From Xiphias gladius (taxonomy: Eukaryota > Chordata > Actinopteri > Istiophoriformes > Xiphiidae), in NCBI RefSeq assembly GCF_016859285.1, contig NC_053408.1, positions 12,409,213 through 12,473,212 on the forward strand: 64,000 nt of DNA, given 5' to 3'. Made by a program: the position numbers and the translations under genes. Positions 1 through 11,495 of this stretch are shown here, piece after piece (the stretch's first letter is position 1; each line of letters begins with the position of its first letter). The notes beneath the pieces were generated by a model that saw nothing but the letters and a program-made list of their open reading frames with translations, was not told the origin of the DNA and made no database searches.

Positions 1-208
1 GAACTCATAGAACCAGTTCACAACCACTGATAAAAGTTTAGAATATACATATTTTTACAAACTTTTAGGGGTGGAGCCAACATTTCTCCTTGCAGAGAGC
101 GATTTTAGGATGTTCAGTGTTTTGACACAACAAATAAGGAACAGAGCTGATGACTGACACATGCTGGGATCGAACTTGCCTCAAACCAAGCAAAACACTT
201 TCCTGTCC

Positions 209-355
209 TTATTTCCGATGAATAAAGTTATCAGTGGCAGCACACAAACCTTTAACCAGGGCCATTTGTGCCTGGATGTTCCTTTCACACCTGGCGTGAG
301 CACCAATCAGAACGTAGATCTGCTCGTCTCGGGTGATGACATCATCAGAGTCTAT
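209..355 (-). CDS. Terminal coding exon of an unidentified gene (partial)
   Basis: Reading the minus strand, a strong acceptor (long CT-rich tract ending in CTACAG) lies just before position 355. The exon then runs in phase 0 for 48 codons to a TAA at 211-209. The peptide starts IDSDDVITRDEQIYV, continues as a probably helical stretch (LIGAHARCERNIQAQMALV) and ends NFIHRK. The codons look protein-coding and the splice signal is good, so I believe it is a real last exon. I do not recognise the family and give no function. I could not identify upstream exons, which would lie at higher coordinates. The CT tract of the acceptor is itself a GA/CT microsatellite at 361-388. Confidence 0.5.
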   Translation of the reverse strand: MDSDDVITRDEQIYVLIGAHARCERNIQAQMALVKGLCAATDNFIHRK

Positions 356-1364
356 CTGTAGGAGAGAGCGAGAGAGAGAGAGAGAGAGTCGTCAAATGGT
401 TCAGACAAATATGCAAGATATGCCATATAGTGCTATATGTGGAATATAAGCAGGCAAGTTCATTTACTGTGCATGGCATGGAATAGAAATGTAGTTTCCC
501 ACTGCCTGCACCAGAGTGTATGTATGCACCAAACTCTGTATAATAACTTAGATGGTACACAACAGGTAAGTGACCTGATTTGTAGCAATGGAAGAACAAT
601 TAACATGATAAATCATATCATGTATCTGCTATGAACAGATTCTAACCACTTAGCAGTGCCTTAAAGGTCCAAATAAGTGTTTTCTTTAGTTTTAGTGCAT
701 TGTTCAACGCATGCTATGCAGTTTTAGATTTTGGATGTATTCCTTCCTTCCAGGCAGCCATTCCTTTACTTAAAAAAGATCTCATTTACTCAAGCACAAA
801 CTGGCTATAATGTATCTTCAGGTGCCTGACTGGGTTGTTATTTGTCAAAGCCTCAAGAGCAACTTCTGCTCATTGGAGCAGCTTTTGTCCTCACATTTAT
901 TCATCTGTTAAGGTTCCCACAGACATTAAAAGTTCTGGAATAAAAACTCTCTGAAGTCTCCTTCCAACCACAAACACTCCCAAGGATCCGATGTGCTGCC
1001 TCCAGGTGTTGTGAAATAGTTGTGTGAGGGTGCGGTATGTGATGATCCCCCGCCAACCCCTTTTTCTGCCTTTGGCCACATGGGGGCCTTGTCCTCAGGA
1101 CCTCGGCCATGCTGGTGAGAGCTAGCCTACACAAGAAACTTTGTGTTCCTGGGTACATTTCACAACAGAGCAGCAAAACTAGCAGTGAGTCAACCAGAGA
1201 ACTCACATGAGAACGCTTTGCCAGACAGAGCAGAGCAGTGAGAGAGTGATGATAAAACAGAAAAGTTACAAAGAAAGAAAAGGAACCAAAGCAAAAGTTG
1301 GGTCGAGGTGAGAAAAGAACATCCAGACTCATGAATTTGCTTCTGGGACTTTAGCTTTGTCCTT

Positions 1365-2415
1365 TCAGCAGTGCTTAAGTACGGTTTTGAGGTACTTGCA
1401 CTTTACTTGTGTATATCCATTTTCTGCTACTTTATCCTTTTTAAATATTGTACATGTATTGTATTTATTTGACAGGCGCACTTACTACTTACTTTTCAGA
1501 TAAGATTTTACATTAAAAAAAACAATTGCATTGTAAAGATTAAACCAGTGGCCTCCAAACTCTTTACAAAAATACCATGTCTACCTGTTGACGTGTTTCA
1601 AATGTCTGTAAGTTGTAAGCAATTTCACCGCTCTAAAGTTCTGCAATCGTTTCATTTAAATAACTGTTAGAGGTAAAATCATTCAATATTTCACAAATAT
1701 TACAAAAGACTCGAATTATACATTTTCTTCTTTCCTACCTCATTAATCGTATCACAACCCCTCAGATTGATCTTGTGACCTTTTGGAGGGGGCCGACCCC
1801 TAGGCTAAGAACCAGTGGACTAATCTACTACACTGTATCTACAGTGACTGTATTAAGTTGCAGTAAACAAGAATAACTTACTTATTTGCAGCTAAATGTG
1901 AACATTGGCACGTTAACATGCTCACAGTGACAACTAACATGCTGTTGTTAAGCTGGTATGATATTTACGATGTTTACCATCTTAGTTTAGCGTGCCAGCA
2001 TGCTAAAATTTGCTAGACGCAAAGTGCAACTGAGGCTGATGGGATTTAGTTTTTGGACTGTATTTGACAACTAGATCATATTTAGTCTATACCAACCTGG
2101 CGGACCAGCGACAGACTGAGATTGCCGTCCCTAAAGTCATGCTGTTGGTATGGCTAAAAAAAAAACCCAGCTGCATCAGTATTAAATATCTGATAACGTA
2201 ATATCTGATAATATTCCAGTTACGGGGTCAAGTTTCCTGCAGACTTAGCACTTTTTACTTTTGATACTTTAAGTACATTTTTCCGATAATACTTAGGCAT
2301 TTTTACTTAGGTACTAAATACGTTTTTTTTGTTGTGAATTTTGTATGGTATGGAAGTATTTTTAAACTGTGGAATTGTTATTTAAATAAAGGATCTGAGT
2401 TTGCTACTTCCACTG
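1365..2415. repeat. Fish interspersed repeats (several fused fragments)
   Basis: 1365-1520 and 2230-2410 carry the motif 'gaggtacttgcactttact' or close variants, with runs of TACTTTT and AAGTAC. 1550-1830 continues into a segment ending 'aagaaccagtggac'. The same two-part arrangement returns at 54555-55010, with the 'tttccaacctt' and 'cacgaccccccagatc' landmarks in the same order. 1885-2060 is a separate GCTAAC/CATGCTAA-rich repeat, also seen near 30590-30770 and 41385-41560. No coding sense is visible. The class cannot be named from the sequence alone. Confidence 0.6.
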
Positions 2416-3044
2416 CTTCCTCTCACAGTCGTCTTTCTTGCAAGCTAAACAAAACTTCTCACTCTTGTTAAACAGACCGAAGCCCAAGTGGAACAATTTG
2501 TATTGATGAGTATGTGATAACTAATGTTCTTGGCACAGGCCATTAAAATAAACTGCCAATGGGTCTACAGTGTTTGGAGTATTGTTGCACTCAGAAAGCT
2601 GAACAGCTATCATTTCCTCCAGTGATTTGTTTTGGGAGGGGACTCCCAGCCAAAAGTCAATACAGACATGTAGAGCAGCTCAAACCACTTGTTGTTGTAT
2701 AGTGGACTGTGGATACACCGTGGCTGTGATGAAAATGCTTATAGTGTGTGTGTGTGTGTGTATATATGTGTGTTTTTCTGGGTCCATAATCTCATTTCAA
2801 CGCATGTCGATTATTGGCGGTATTCAAGTTCTACGTGAAACAAAGTCCTCCACCTGTGCCTCAACAAAACATCCTACAGTACATCGACAAGCAGCAAATT
2901 TCAATACATCTAGGTCAATTCAGACAAGTCATTCACTTTTCTCTGGACAGGAGTGTTTTCTGCTGACGGACAGGGAGTGTTTGCAAAACAATTAGTCTTA
3001 GACATCCCGTTGGCTTTGTGTCATAATTGAATTTGCTCTTTCAG

Positions 3045-3170
3045 GCCTCTGCTTCATGTAAAGTGATTTTCAGGCTGACTGAGCAGGAGGCTGTAAGTCT
3101 GCCTGACGTCGCTGCTCAGGATCGACCCGGGGAAGATGAAGAGAAGACGCTCAGACGCAACGGTGGTTAG
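3045..3170 (+). CDS. Possible terminal coding exon, unidentified
   Basis: A good acceptor (TTTGCTCTTTCAG) ends at 3044. In phase 0 the sequence stays open for 41 codons to TAG at 3168-3170. The peptide begins ASASCKVIFRLTEQEAV and ends acidic and charged (EDEEKTLRRNGG). A polyadenylation signal AATAAA lies at 3359-3364, a sensible distance for a short 3' UTR. No family was recognised and no upstream exons were found, so it may be chance. CYB561 and ACE sit near KCNH6 in mammals, but I see no convincing match to either. Confidence 0.25.
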   Translation, partial: ASASCKVIFRLTEQEAVSLPDVAAQDRPGEDEEKTLRRNGG

Positions 3171-3780
3171 AGTGAGCTGCAGGAGGGTCATGCCTCAGTG
3201 GGTGAAAGGTTAAAGGGATCGGAGCTGATGGAGGTTTGGAAGGAGATTGAGGGCAGATGTTTCGGTTTCACTACTGCTGTAGTGTTGGTGTGATGTGTTT
3301 TTGTCTCAGTCTGGGGGATGTCTGATGTATATTTTCTCCCAAAAACTCATGGGCCCTGAATAAAATAATAATTCTAATATTTTCAGAGATGGTTACTCAT
3401 TGTTTGCATAAGTATGTGTGTGTTGCTTTTGTAATCCCCTACTTTTTTAAAGTAATATTCCTACTTTGACATAAGATTTTGCAGACAAAATTACAAACTG
3501 TCACATAAATCATTTGCTATTTTTGTTAAATATTGGGTTCTAGTTAGGTTTTTTTGTTGCTGTTCTTTTTAGCAAAAGTTTGTGCTGCAAAAAACTCACA
3601 ACTCTAAAGACCTAATGATTTAATTGCCTTTCAATGGTAGGCAGTTACTATCAGACAGTTACTTAATTTTTTCTGATATGGCATTGACTGTCTGCATGAT
3701 GTGGCTTCGTTGCTATGTGATTTGACTTTGTTTTATATTTGGAAATAAACTATATATATATATATATATGTATACACACA

Positions 3781-3838
<58 letters not shown>

Positions 3839-6243
3839 AATATTCAAAAAATGTTACTTCACATCATCTCATTTGTAAAAAAAGTATAAAGCTACACCAC
3901 TAGTCTATGGTCAGTCTTGCTGTCCAAAATCCAAAAGCTCAAAGAGAGTCACAGATACATGAAAGTTTCTATATTTGGCCCAAAGTGCAGCAGTATAGGG
4001 GTGTTATTTCTGACTCACTGTCATAATAAAGTGTAAGATATGATGCTACGGTGCGAAAAGTTTAAATTTAGAACTTAATAAACCATCCTTTGATAACACT
4101 GAGACTGAGAATTTACTTGCTGCTGTGCTCACCAACCTGTCAGTACAAATATAAGAATATTATTATTTCTGTCAATAAGCTCTGTTCTGAATAAATAGAA
4201 TTTGTGTTTTCACAAATTATAAAACAAAACAAAAAACTGTTCAAGTATTGCTAATATTCACGCTTAAATTCTGTTTAGTGAGAGAGACTAAAAGTAAAAG
4301 AAGAAAAAAAAGAAACTGTTTTACCCTTAGTGTCTGGCAAAATTTAGTAGAAACAAAGAAAGAATTGATCAGTGTAGGAAAACTAATAGTTATTTAGCCC
4401 ATTTAATCAATGAAGTAGTCAATAACTCAATCACCCAAATAATCAGGATAAGCAGAGTACACTTACCAGTGCAGTCACTGTTATTACACAGTAGAAAAGA
4501 GCCAAGGCACCAATTCCCTGAGCACACAACATAACGTCTTTTCTACTGTCGTCTTAAACAGAACGGAATACAACTTTCCACACACTCTCAGATCATTTTA
4601 TCCTCCTCAGGTTGTGTTGAAGGAACTTGTATCCCACAGTTAAAGACCGTTCTTCTTCTCCGGTGCTTCATCAGTATTCCTTCTATGATTATTTTTCTAT
4701 GATTTTTTTTCCCGTTTTATCAGTCAATAAGAACTGCCTTTTAGGGTCTTCTTGAGCTTTGGGGGGGGGGGGGGGGGGTCTCTTGACATCCAGGAAGGAT
4801 GTTTCAGAAATGTCTCCTTTTTCCAGTTCTCTTCTTGAAGCTCAGTGGACATCACTAATCAGGTTTGAGGGGCCATGTTGCAGTCAGTGTGTGGTGTGAG
4901 AAGGTTTCTGTGAGGAAGAGAGAGATGAGCACTGTGGCAGAAACCTCCTCCTTTTGCAGTTCTTTGGACTGCTGTCTATTGGAGATGGGTTGGCCTTGAT
5001 TGGCTGTGGCTTCCATCACATTTAACCCTTTGTGCACCTCTGGTGTGGTCATCTGTCATTATCTTGTCTCCTTTAACCCAGTTTTTTCCGGACAAAGTAG
5101 TCTTGGATAATTATTCATATAATGATCCCACATTCAGATACGTTATTCAGGAGTTCAGTATATGCAGCATGTTCCTGGTTATTGAATCAATGCGCCTTGA
5201 CTAAAGACCGGGTCCTATTATTATACTCCATCATCATAAATAGAAGCAGTATCATTTAATAATCTTTGGTCCCGTGGGAATAGACCAACATATCTCCACC
5301 AGTTCCCACGATAGGACATTTCAGAGGACACTAATACAGACTAGACTTACACTAACTACCGTATGTATCGATTAGAGGAAACTATAATCTCTACAGTGAA
5401 CCTCCATGACAGTAGCAGATATAACAAATACTCAAATGATATGGGAAAGCGGTACAATATTGGGGCTGGTGTTGCTGTTATTTTTGAGACCAGCTGTTAG
5501 ACTTGTGTGCTGATATTCCACAGTGGCTCCAAATCTCAACCAGAAACACCCAGGGGTCCTCAAAGAAATTTAAAGTTCCCATGGTTCAGGATTTATTTAA
5601 GTTTCCACATTCAGTACAACTAACAATGAATGAGGAACCTTTGAAACTATAGGAAGAACTCGCATGAGAATAAATATATAAAAATGCCCAGACTATGAAC
5701 CGAAAGCAAAACTCGCATGGGAGTAAAATATTAAAAAATATATATTTATTAGATGAGGAGCTTGCCCACAGCTTGTGAATATTTGACATGAAATAGCTGG
5801 AACTACAGTAGTGCCTGAAAAGATCTGTCACCCTAATGTTTTAAATGTTACAAGAGCTTGTTTTATTACATTACTGATATTTGCAAAATAATTAAACAAT
5901 ATTACATTTTTAAAGGTAATGTGTAATGCATTTATTTAGTTTCAGCACAGATTGGGAGACAAGACATACTCTATTACCATGCTGACTCGGGACGAGAAAA
6001 AAATATGACAATTTAAGACAAAAATAAAACAAAACAAGACATAATGCAAAAATGGTAATCGTGTAATTGTAAATGTAATAATTTTTGCCAAAGGGAAAAG
6101 AAAAACAGAAAGAAAGAAAGAAAAATTCTGGCTCAAGGTTCACTTACTGGATTTTCAGGAGGTGTTCAACACATCTCACAGTCTTCAGCAGCAGTAACTA
6201 CTCCATTGCCTCTACTAATACTTCTACTACTGCTACTATTATT

Positions 6244-6281
<38 letters not shown>

Positions 6282-6554
6282 AACATATTTGAAACATTCT
6301 TTCATTATCATGTCAAACCTCAAGTGTGAAGCCGGATTGAACTTTTATTTTGAAAAGGTCGGTTTCTGACGTCACAGCAACCCGGAACTGCCGGGTTCAC
6401 AACAAGGACACCAGCAGCTGCGTGTTCCCCAGACGTGTCAGAACTGTAAGTTAGAGTAGTTTAGAGGGTTTCATCCATTTATCGAGATTAATATCAACGG
6501 TCTGTCAAATTAAGAGGCCTCGCCTGCTGGCGGAGACTGAGGCTCTTTAGTACT
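3171..6554. other. Non-coding stretch with simple repeats
   Basis: No gene recognised. It contains a compound (TA)n-(CA)n-(TA)n microsatellite at 3751-3838, a run of 18 G at 4761-4778, and a (TTG)n tract at 6241-6281 shortly before taco1. The minus-strand open stretch at 4855-5052 shows no homology I recognise. The last 200 bases rise in GC content toward the taco1 first exon. Confidence 0.5.
3751..3838. repeat. Compound TA/CA microsatellite
   Basis: Alternating TA, then CA, then TA repeats occupy about 88 bases. The alternating purine-pyrimidine pattern can form Z-DNA and slips easily during replication. It is intergenic. Confidence 0.9.
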
Positions 6555-6575
6555 GTGTGGGTGCTTGTGAAGGGC

Positions 6576-9500
6576 ATGACGGGGGCGGCGGTGCAGAGGG
6601 CTCTCCGGGCCCTGCTCCCCCGGAGACTGGCTGTGGCTTCAGGCAGGTGCCCGGCCCCGCTGGAGTCCGTCCTGCCGCCGGCTCCATGTGCGTTGGCCCC
6701 CCCGTGGACGGCCTCTTCTGTCAGGACGCTGCAGCTCTGCTCCGCCTTGTGCGCCGGACACAACAAGTGGTCAAAGGTGAAACACATTAAAGGACCCAAA
6801 GACGAGGCCAGGGGAAGGATGTTTATGAAGTTTGGCATGATGATAAAAATAGCTGTGAAAGGTGAGGCCGGAGTGTTTTCGTGTCATTTCTACAATTGGA
6901 GCATCGACTTGTGGACTGTACCTACTTTGAAATTTGGTTTCATCCGCAGATGGTGGATCGAACCCAGACCTGAATATAAACTTGGCACACATACTGGAGC
7001 AGTGCAGGAACAAAAATATGCCCAAAGCATCCATAGAGGCTGCAATCAAGAGTGTGGTAGGTTCACAACACTGCCACAGGAAAATACGTGAAAAATTAAA
7101 GAGAGAAAAAATAAAAACCAGAATAATATCAAGTGTTTTAGTAAGTTCTTGGGCCATCCAGGTATAGATGGCACAATTGGCATAGATACTACTAGTCTCT
7201 GGAAAGATGAACACCATTTTTCCCCAAAAAGTTAATAATATGCTGCACAAAACTAATTTGTCTTTTTCTTCTCTCCTGGCTCTATAGGAAAAGGCTAAAC
7301 CAGTGTCCCAGCACACGTTTGAAGCTCGGGGACCCGGTGGATGTCTCCTGCTCATCGAGGTCCTCACTGACAACAACTCCCGCAGCAATCAGGAAATTAA
7401 ACGCCTCCTTAACAAGAATGGGTCAGGACTGGCTGGCTTTTTTTTGTTTGTTTTTTTTTAAATAAATAATAGTAGTCTGCTGTGACTGTATAGCTGAAAT
7501 ACTCTACACTGATGGGTAATCCTTAGTGTTATTGTGATCTGCTTGACATTCAAGATCACCAGGCCATTTAGGACGGTGCCACGTACTGTGAGCTGACAGA
7601 TGGATAAAAGTTACAAAGTTGTGTTCTTGCCTCTCACTCTCTGGTGGAGTATATTCCCCTCAGTGGCATCACAAACATCTGGCCCTCAACTGATGGTAAA
7701 ATCCTACAGAAATGCTATTTGACTCATCTGAAGGGAATACTTGAGAATGTGCTTACACATTCACAATAATCAATAATGCAAACAAAACATGACTGAGGAA
7801 GAAAATCCTTAAATTTGCACTAATTGTCAGTGATATGATAAAACAAGATAGGAGTGGATCTGATTGTGGAATAGGCAGGTTTTAAGCAGTATTATCATAC
7901 AACGGTCAGAAATACAGGAAGATTTAGATGAAGAATGCATTGATAATAATAATGTACAAAATGCATGGTATACATCATATGAACTGGTAATAGAAGATGT
8001 TACAGTGGGTGTTGTGCAAATGCCAGTAGCCACTAGATGTCCCTAAAGATAACTGTGGATAGCGCTGTGCACTCTATAGTCCCTGCAAGATCATTTGTAT
8101 TGGACGACAAGCTGTTGGCACAGAAGCAAATGAATGACGATACAGCATTTAATAAAATCATGCATCACTGTCATGCAATAGATAATTGTTGGTGAGCACT
8201 ATGTGTAACTTCTCGGCTAGTTGTTTGTGCGAGATCTTAACGGCTTAATCTGGTGATTTTTTTTTTTTTTTTTTTAAATCATTTTAGAGAAAGATTCATT
8301 ACATTAGCTGTTACAGTTAAAGATACACGACCGTAGCTAAGTAAAATAACTCACAAACAGCTTATCTTGGAAGTACAAAACAAAAGGTACGGAATACAAA
8401 TATACAAGGTTTATGCTTTTAAACAGAAATGATCTGTTCAAATAGGTTAATATGGGACTGTTTTGTGCCGACGTTGTAATTCTTTGCTCGTCCACAGAGG
8501 GACGCTGTCAGATGGCGTCCGCCACAACTTCACCAGGAAGGGGGTGGTGGCAACGGCAGCCAAGACCATCTCAACGGAGAGAGCTCTGGAGCTGGCCATT
8601 GAGGCGGGAGCCGAAGATGTCAAAGAGACTGAGGATGAGGAGGAGCAGCCCCTCCTGCAGGTCAGACGTGAAGAGGCATCTTCTCTTCTCTAAGGAGAGC
8701 ACTAAAGACACATGAGAGGACATGTCGCTAGATGCAAATAGCAGCAGCTGTGATGGGGATGAGGCATGAGTGGCGCCATCTCCTTGGGCTCTGCAATTTA
8801 AATTTGAATACAAATATGTGAATGACCGTACTCAGACTCCCAGAGATGCATTATATAATCCTGAGGAGACACAAACAAACACCTGTTGAATCCTGTAGAG
8901 ATGCATGATGCATGAGACGCATACAGTCTTGTTTAAATTTCCCATACTGCAGAAGTTTCTAAGAAAACTTTAGTGCGACCCGTCTGTCCATCTCTGCCTC
9001 CCCCCACTATCGCCACATAATTATCAGTAAATTTTTGCAACATATTTGGCATAATTTTGTTATTGGCCCTCGTACCAATAAGATTTTTGTAAGTCGTATT
9101 GTCCACCGCAGACTACTAAGAAGACCAGTATATAAACCCCTTCCTCGTAGAATTAAACATTGTAATTCAACCCTCTCACAGGTCAGCTTCGAAAGGCTTT
9201 GTCAGTAAATTGATTGGTCTGTCAATTAAGTCATCTGTCAAGTATAAATATCAAACATTACTTCTTCTCTCTGTTTTACATCGTTTTAAATTGCACATAT
9301 CTATGTTGGGTTTTGGACTGCTGATAGGGCCAAGCAACCAAATCATAACCTTGGATTTTGGGCAACAATTATGGACATTTTTTAGTATTTTCTTACATTT
9401 TATAGACTGAATGTGCTTTGATGATGATAAAAAAGATAATAAGTTGCATCCTACCAGGGTTTAACTAATAGTTTAAACTGATCTCTCCTCAGTTTATTTG

Positions 9501-9702
9501 TGACATGGTGGACCTGAATAAGGTGCGGGCCTCATTGGAGAAGCAAGGAATGCAGATCATGTCTTCTGGGTTGGAGTTTGTTCCCAGCACCCTCTCGCCT
9601 CTGGACCAGGACCAGCTGCATGCTGCTTCAACACTAATAGAGGCTCTCAATGACTGTCCAGACGTAATTCGAGTGTGGGATAATATCCAGGCTGACAGCT
9701 GA
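6576..9702 (+). CDS. taco1: TACO1, mitochondrial translational activator of COX1 (YebC family)
   Basis: Five coding exons join in frame: 6576-6861, 6950-7056, 7288-7421, 8498-8660 and 9493-9702 (900 nt, 299 residues; human is 297). All introns are GT-AG. The family is clear from the core [17 protein letters not shown], the ENPD-like segment before [10 protein letters not shown], the loop [14 protein letters not shown], and the helix [20 protein letters not shown]. The first 60 or so residues are Arg/Ala/Pro-rich and fit a mitochondrial targeting peptide. An in-frame ATG lies seven codons upstream (6555); I chose 6576 because it opens the basic presequence directly. The known family role is to promote translation of mitochondrial COX1 mRNA for complex IV. 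GC content is high over exon 1, as in a CpG promoter. It lies directly upstream of kcnh6 in the same direction. Confidence 0.95.
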
Positions 9703-11495
9703 GTACAATCTCTGGACACTTGGTGGACACTGAACAGCTTGCATGTGGAATATTTCATTTCCCAAAGAGAGGTCTTGAAAAACTTGTGCGTCAGTTGGTA
9801 CTGATACTACTGCTTGTCATTTCATGTGAGGAGACGACATTACTAGTATGAAAATCTGAGTGTTGTGGCCATTTTGTTACCGTCTACAAACTTTGGAGGG
9901 AAATTAAACTGTGATCCTTGTTTGGATTTAAAGTGATGTTTTGCCTTAAATATTTTCTGTGGTCAGACTACACTTTTCTACAAATGTTCATTAGCAACTG
10001 GTCTTGAGCAGATAGAAGTCATCCCAGGGATAAACTATCACCACTTTCCTTCAGTATTTTTCCCAAAATGGTTCATTTCAACAGACACAATTTGTGAAAT
10101 AGGTCTTTTAAAAGTAGGTCAAAATTGTTAACAGGAGCTTTTTTTATTGGACAATAATTCATGAGACATGGAAATGAAAATGTTTCATCGAAAGGAAATT
10201 TCACTTGTACTAGTTGAGGAAGGAAACAATGTACAACTATTAACAAGGATCAAATTAAAAAACTAGATTTAAAGACCCTCTCCAGAGATGTTTCACAAAT
10301 AAAAGTTTTCTGTTTGGAATAATAATTTGTGTCTGGTATGGTTTTTCCACAAAAAAGTTTGATTATCTAGTTAAAAAGTATGAGGATTAGATGTACTCCT
10401 TATTGAAAAATCATGCAAAAATGTATACATTATATTATTTTATTTCTTTAAAAACAAAACAAAAAAGAATATAGATGGCCGAAGGTTACAGCTGAAGGAC
10501 ATTTTGGGCCAATGTCATCACAGGTCATTAACCCTTCATATTACTGTAGTGTCAACATGGCAGTCAATAAGAGCCCACATTAACAGTATGCATGCAACGT
10601 ATTGAACGGATACTATACATTTAACCAGCCCATTTTGTTTTTTGCACCACGGTGCCATGTGTGTCACAGCCTGAACTAAATTTTAAATGTACACTACCAA
10701 ACCGAACTGTGTACAAGAACATTGAATGGTAATTTGACTTTAATGGGGAAGTCCAGTGTAATGGCTCTGTGCCCATCTGCTCTGTTTATCAATGCTCGTC
10801 ATCGATTTTCCTGTCGGTTCCACTCAGCTATAGCATGGCATTGATTGTTTTACAGTGTTGGCGAATGTTGCGCTGCAGCATGCGAGCTGCAGGCCAGTCC
10901 TCTGCTCTGTGCCAGAGTGGAGGGTTCAAGCATCGACGTCTGTGTCCACACACTGAAAAACCAGAAGCACATTTGTTTTGCCTAAAAATGAACAATGAGA
11001 GAGGAGAGTAAACATTTTTGAACACACTTGTCCCAAAAAAGATGTTCAGAAGGAAGGATATTTGAGTCATGGCTGCCTAGTGGTGAAAGCCAAGGAGGAC
11101 CTGATATTCTGATTTCAAATCAGGTGAGTTGCGTTTATTACTTTACAAAACTGAAGAAATTACCGACTGGTGAGAGCACATTTTTCAGCGCTATAACTTC
11201 TTCTCTGCTCAGTTACACTTTATGAGTCTAGTATTGAGTCTATCCAGTAATTGATGGCACAGTATTTTTGGGAGGGGCACAGCTAAATGAGCATTCTGGG
11301 AAATCAGAGCAGAGAGGAATTTGTGAAGAGGGGGATACAGAGTATTAAATGTTACTGAGTAGTTCCCTTCTTTGCATTCATAATGAGATTTTCTAATAAG
11401 AAAAAAAAAAACAGAAAAAAAACAATTCTTTAGGATTCTTTATGATCTGTTTGGCCTAAATATAAATAAAAACATGTTTTCCCCATCACCTGTAG
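9703..11495 (+). other. taco1 3' UTR and taco1-kcnh6 interval
   Basis: The taco1 3' UTR probably ends after AATAAA at 10298-10303. The rest, to the first visible kcnh6 exon, holds open stretches with no similarity to a PAS domain in the frames I read. This matters because the kcnh6 N-terminal exons would be expected here. Confidence 0.6.
10298..10303 (+). promoter_or_regulatory. Polyadenylation signal of taco1
   Basis: Canonical AATAAA about 600 bases after the taco1 stop, followed within 30 bases by GT-rich sequence (TTTGTGTCTGG), the usual cleavage-site context. Confidence 0.6.

Noticed and set aside
897-1332. Overlapping minus-strand ORFs of 60 and 143 codons
   Set aside because: They lie in different frames, show no domain, and adjoin a dispersed repeat; no splice or homology support.
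6771-7388. 205-codon minus-strand ORF
   Set aside because: It overlaps taco1 exons 1-3 in antisense and is explained as a shadow of that gene.
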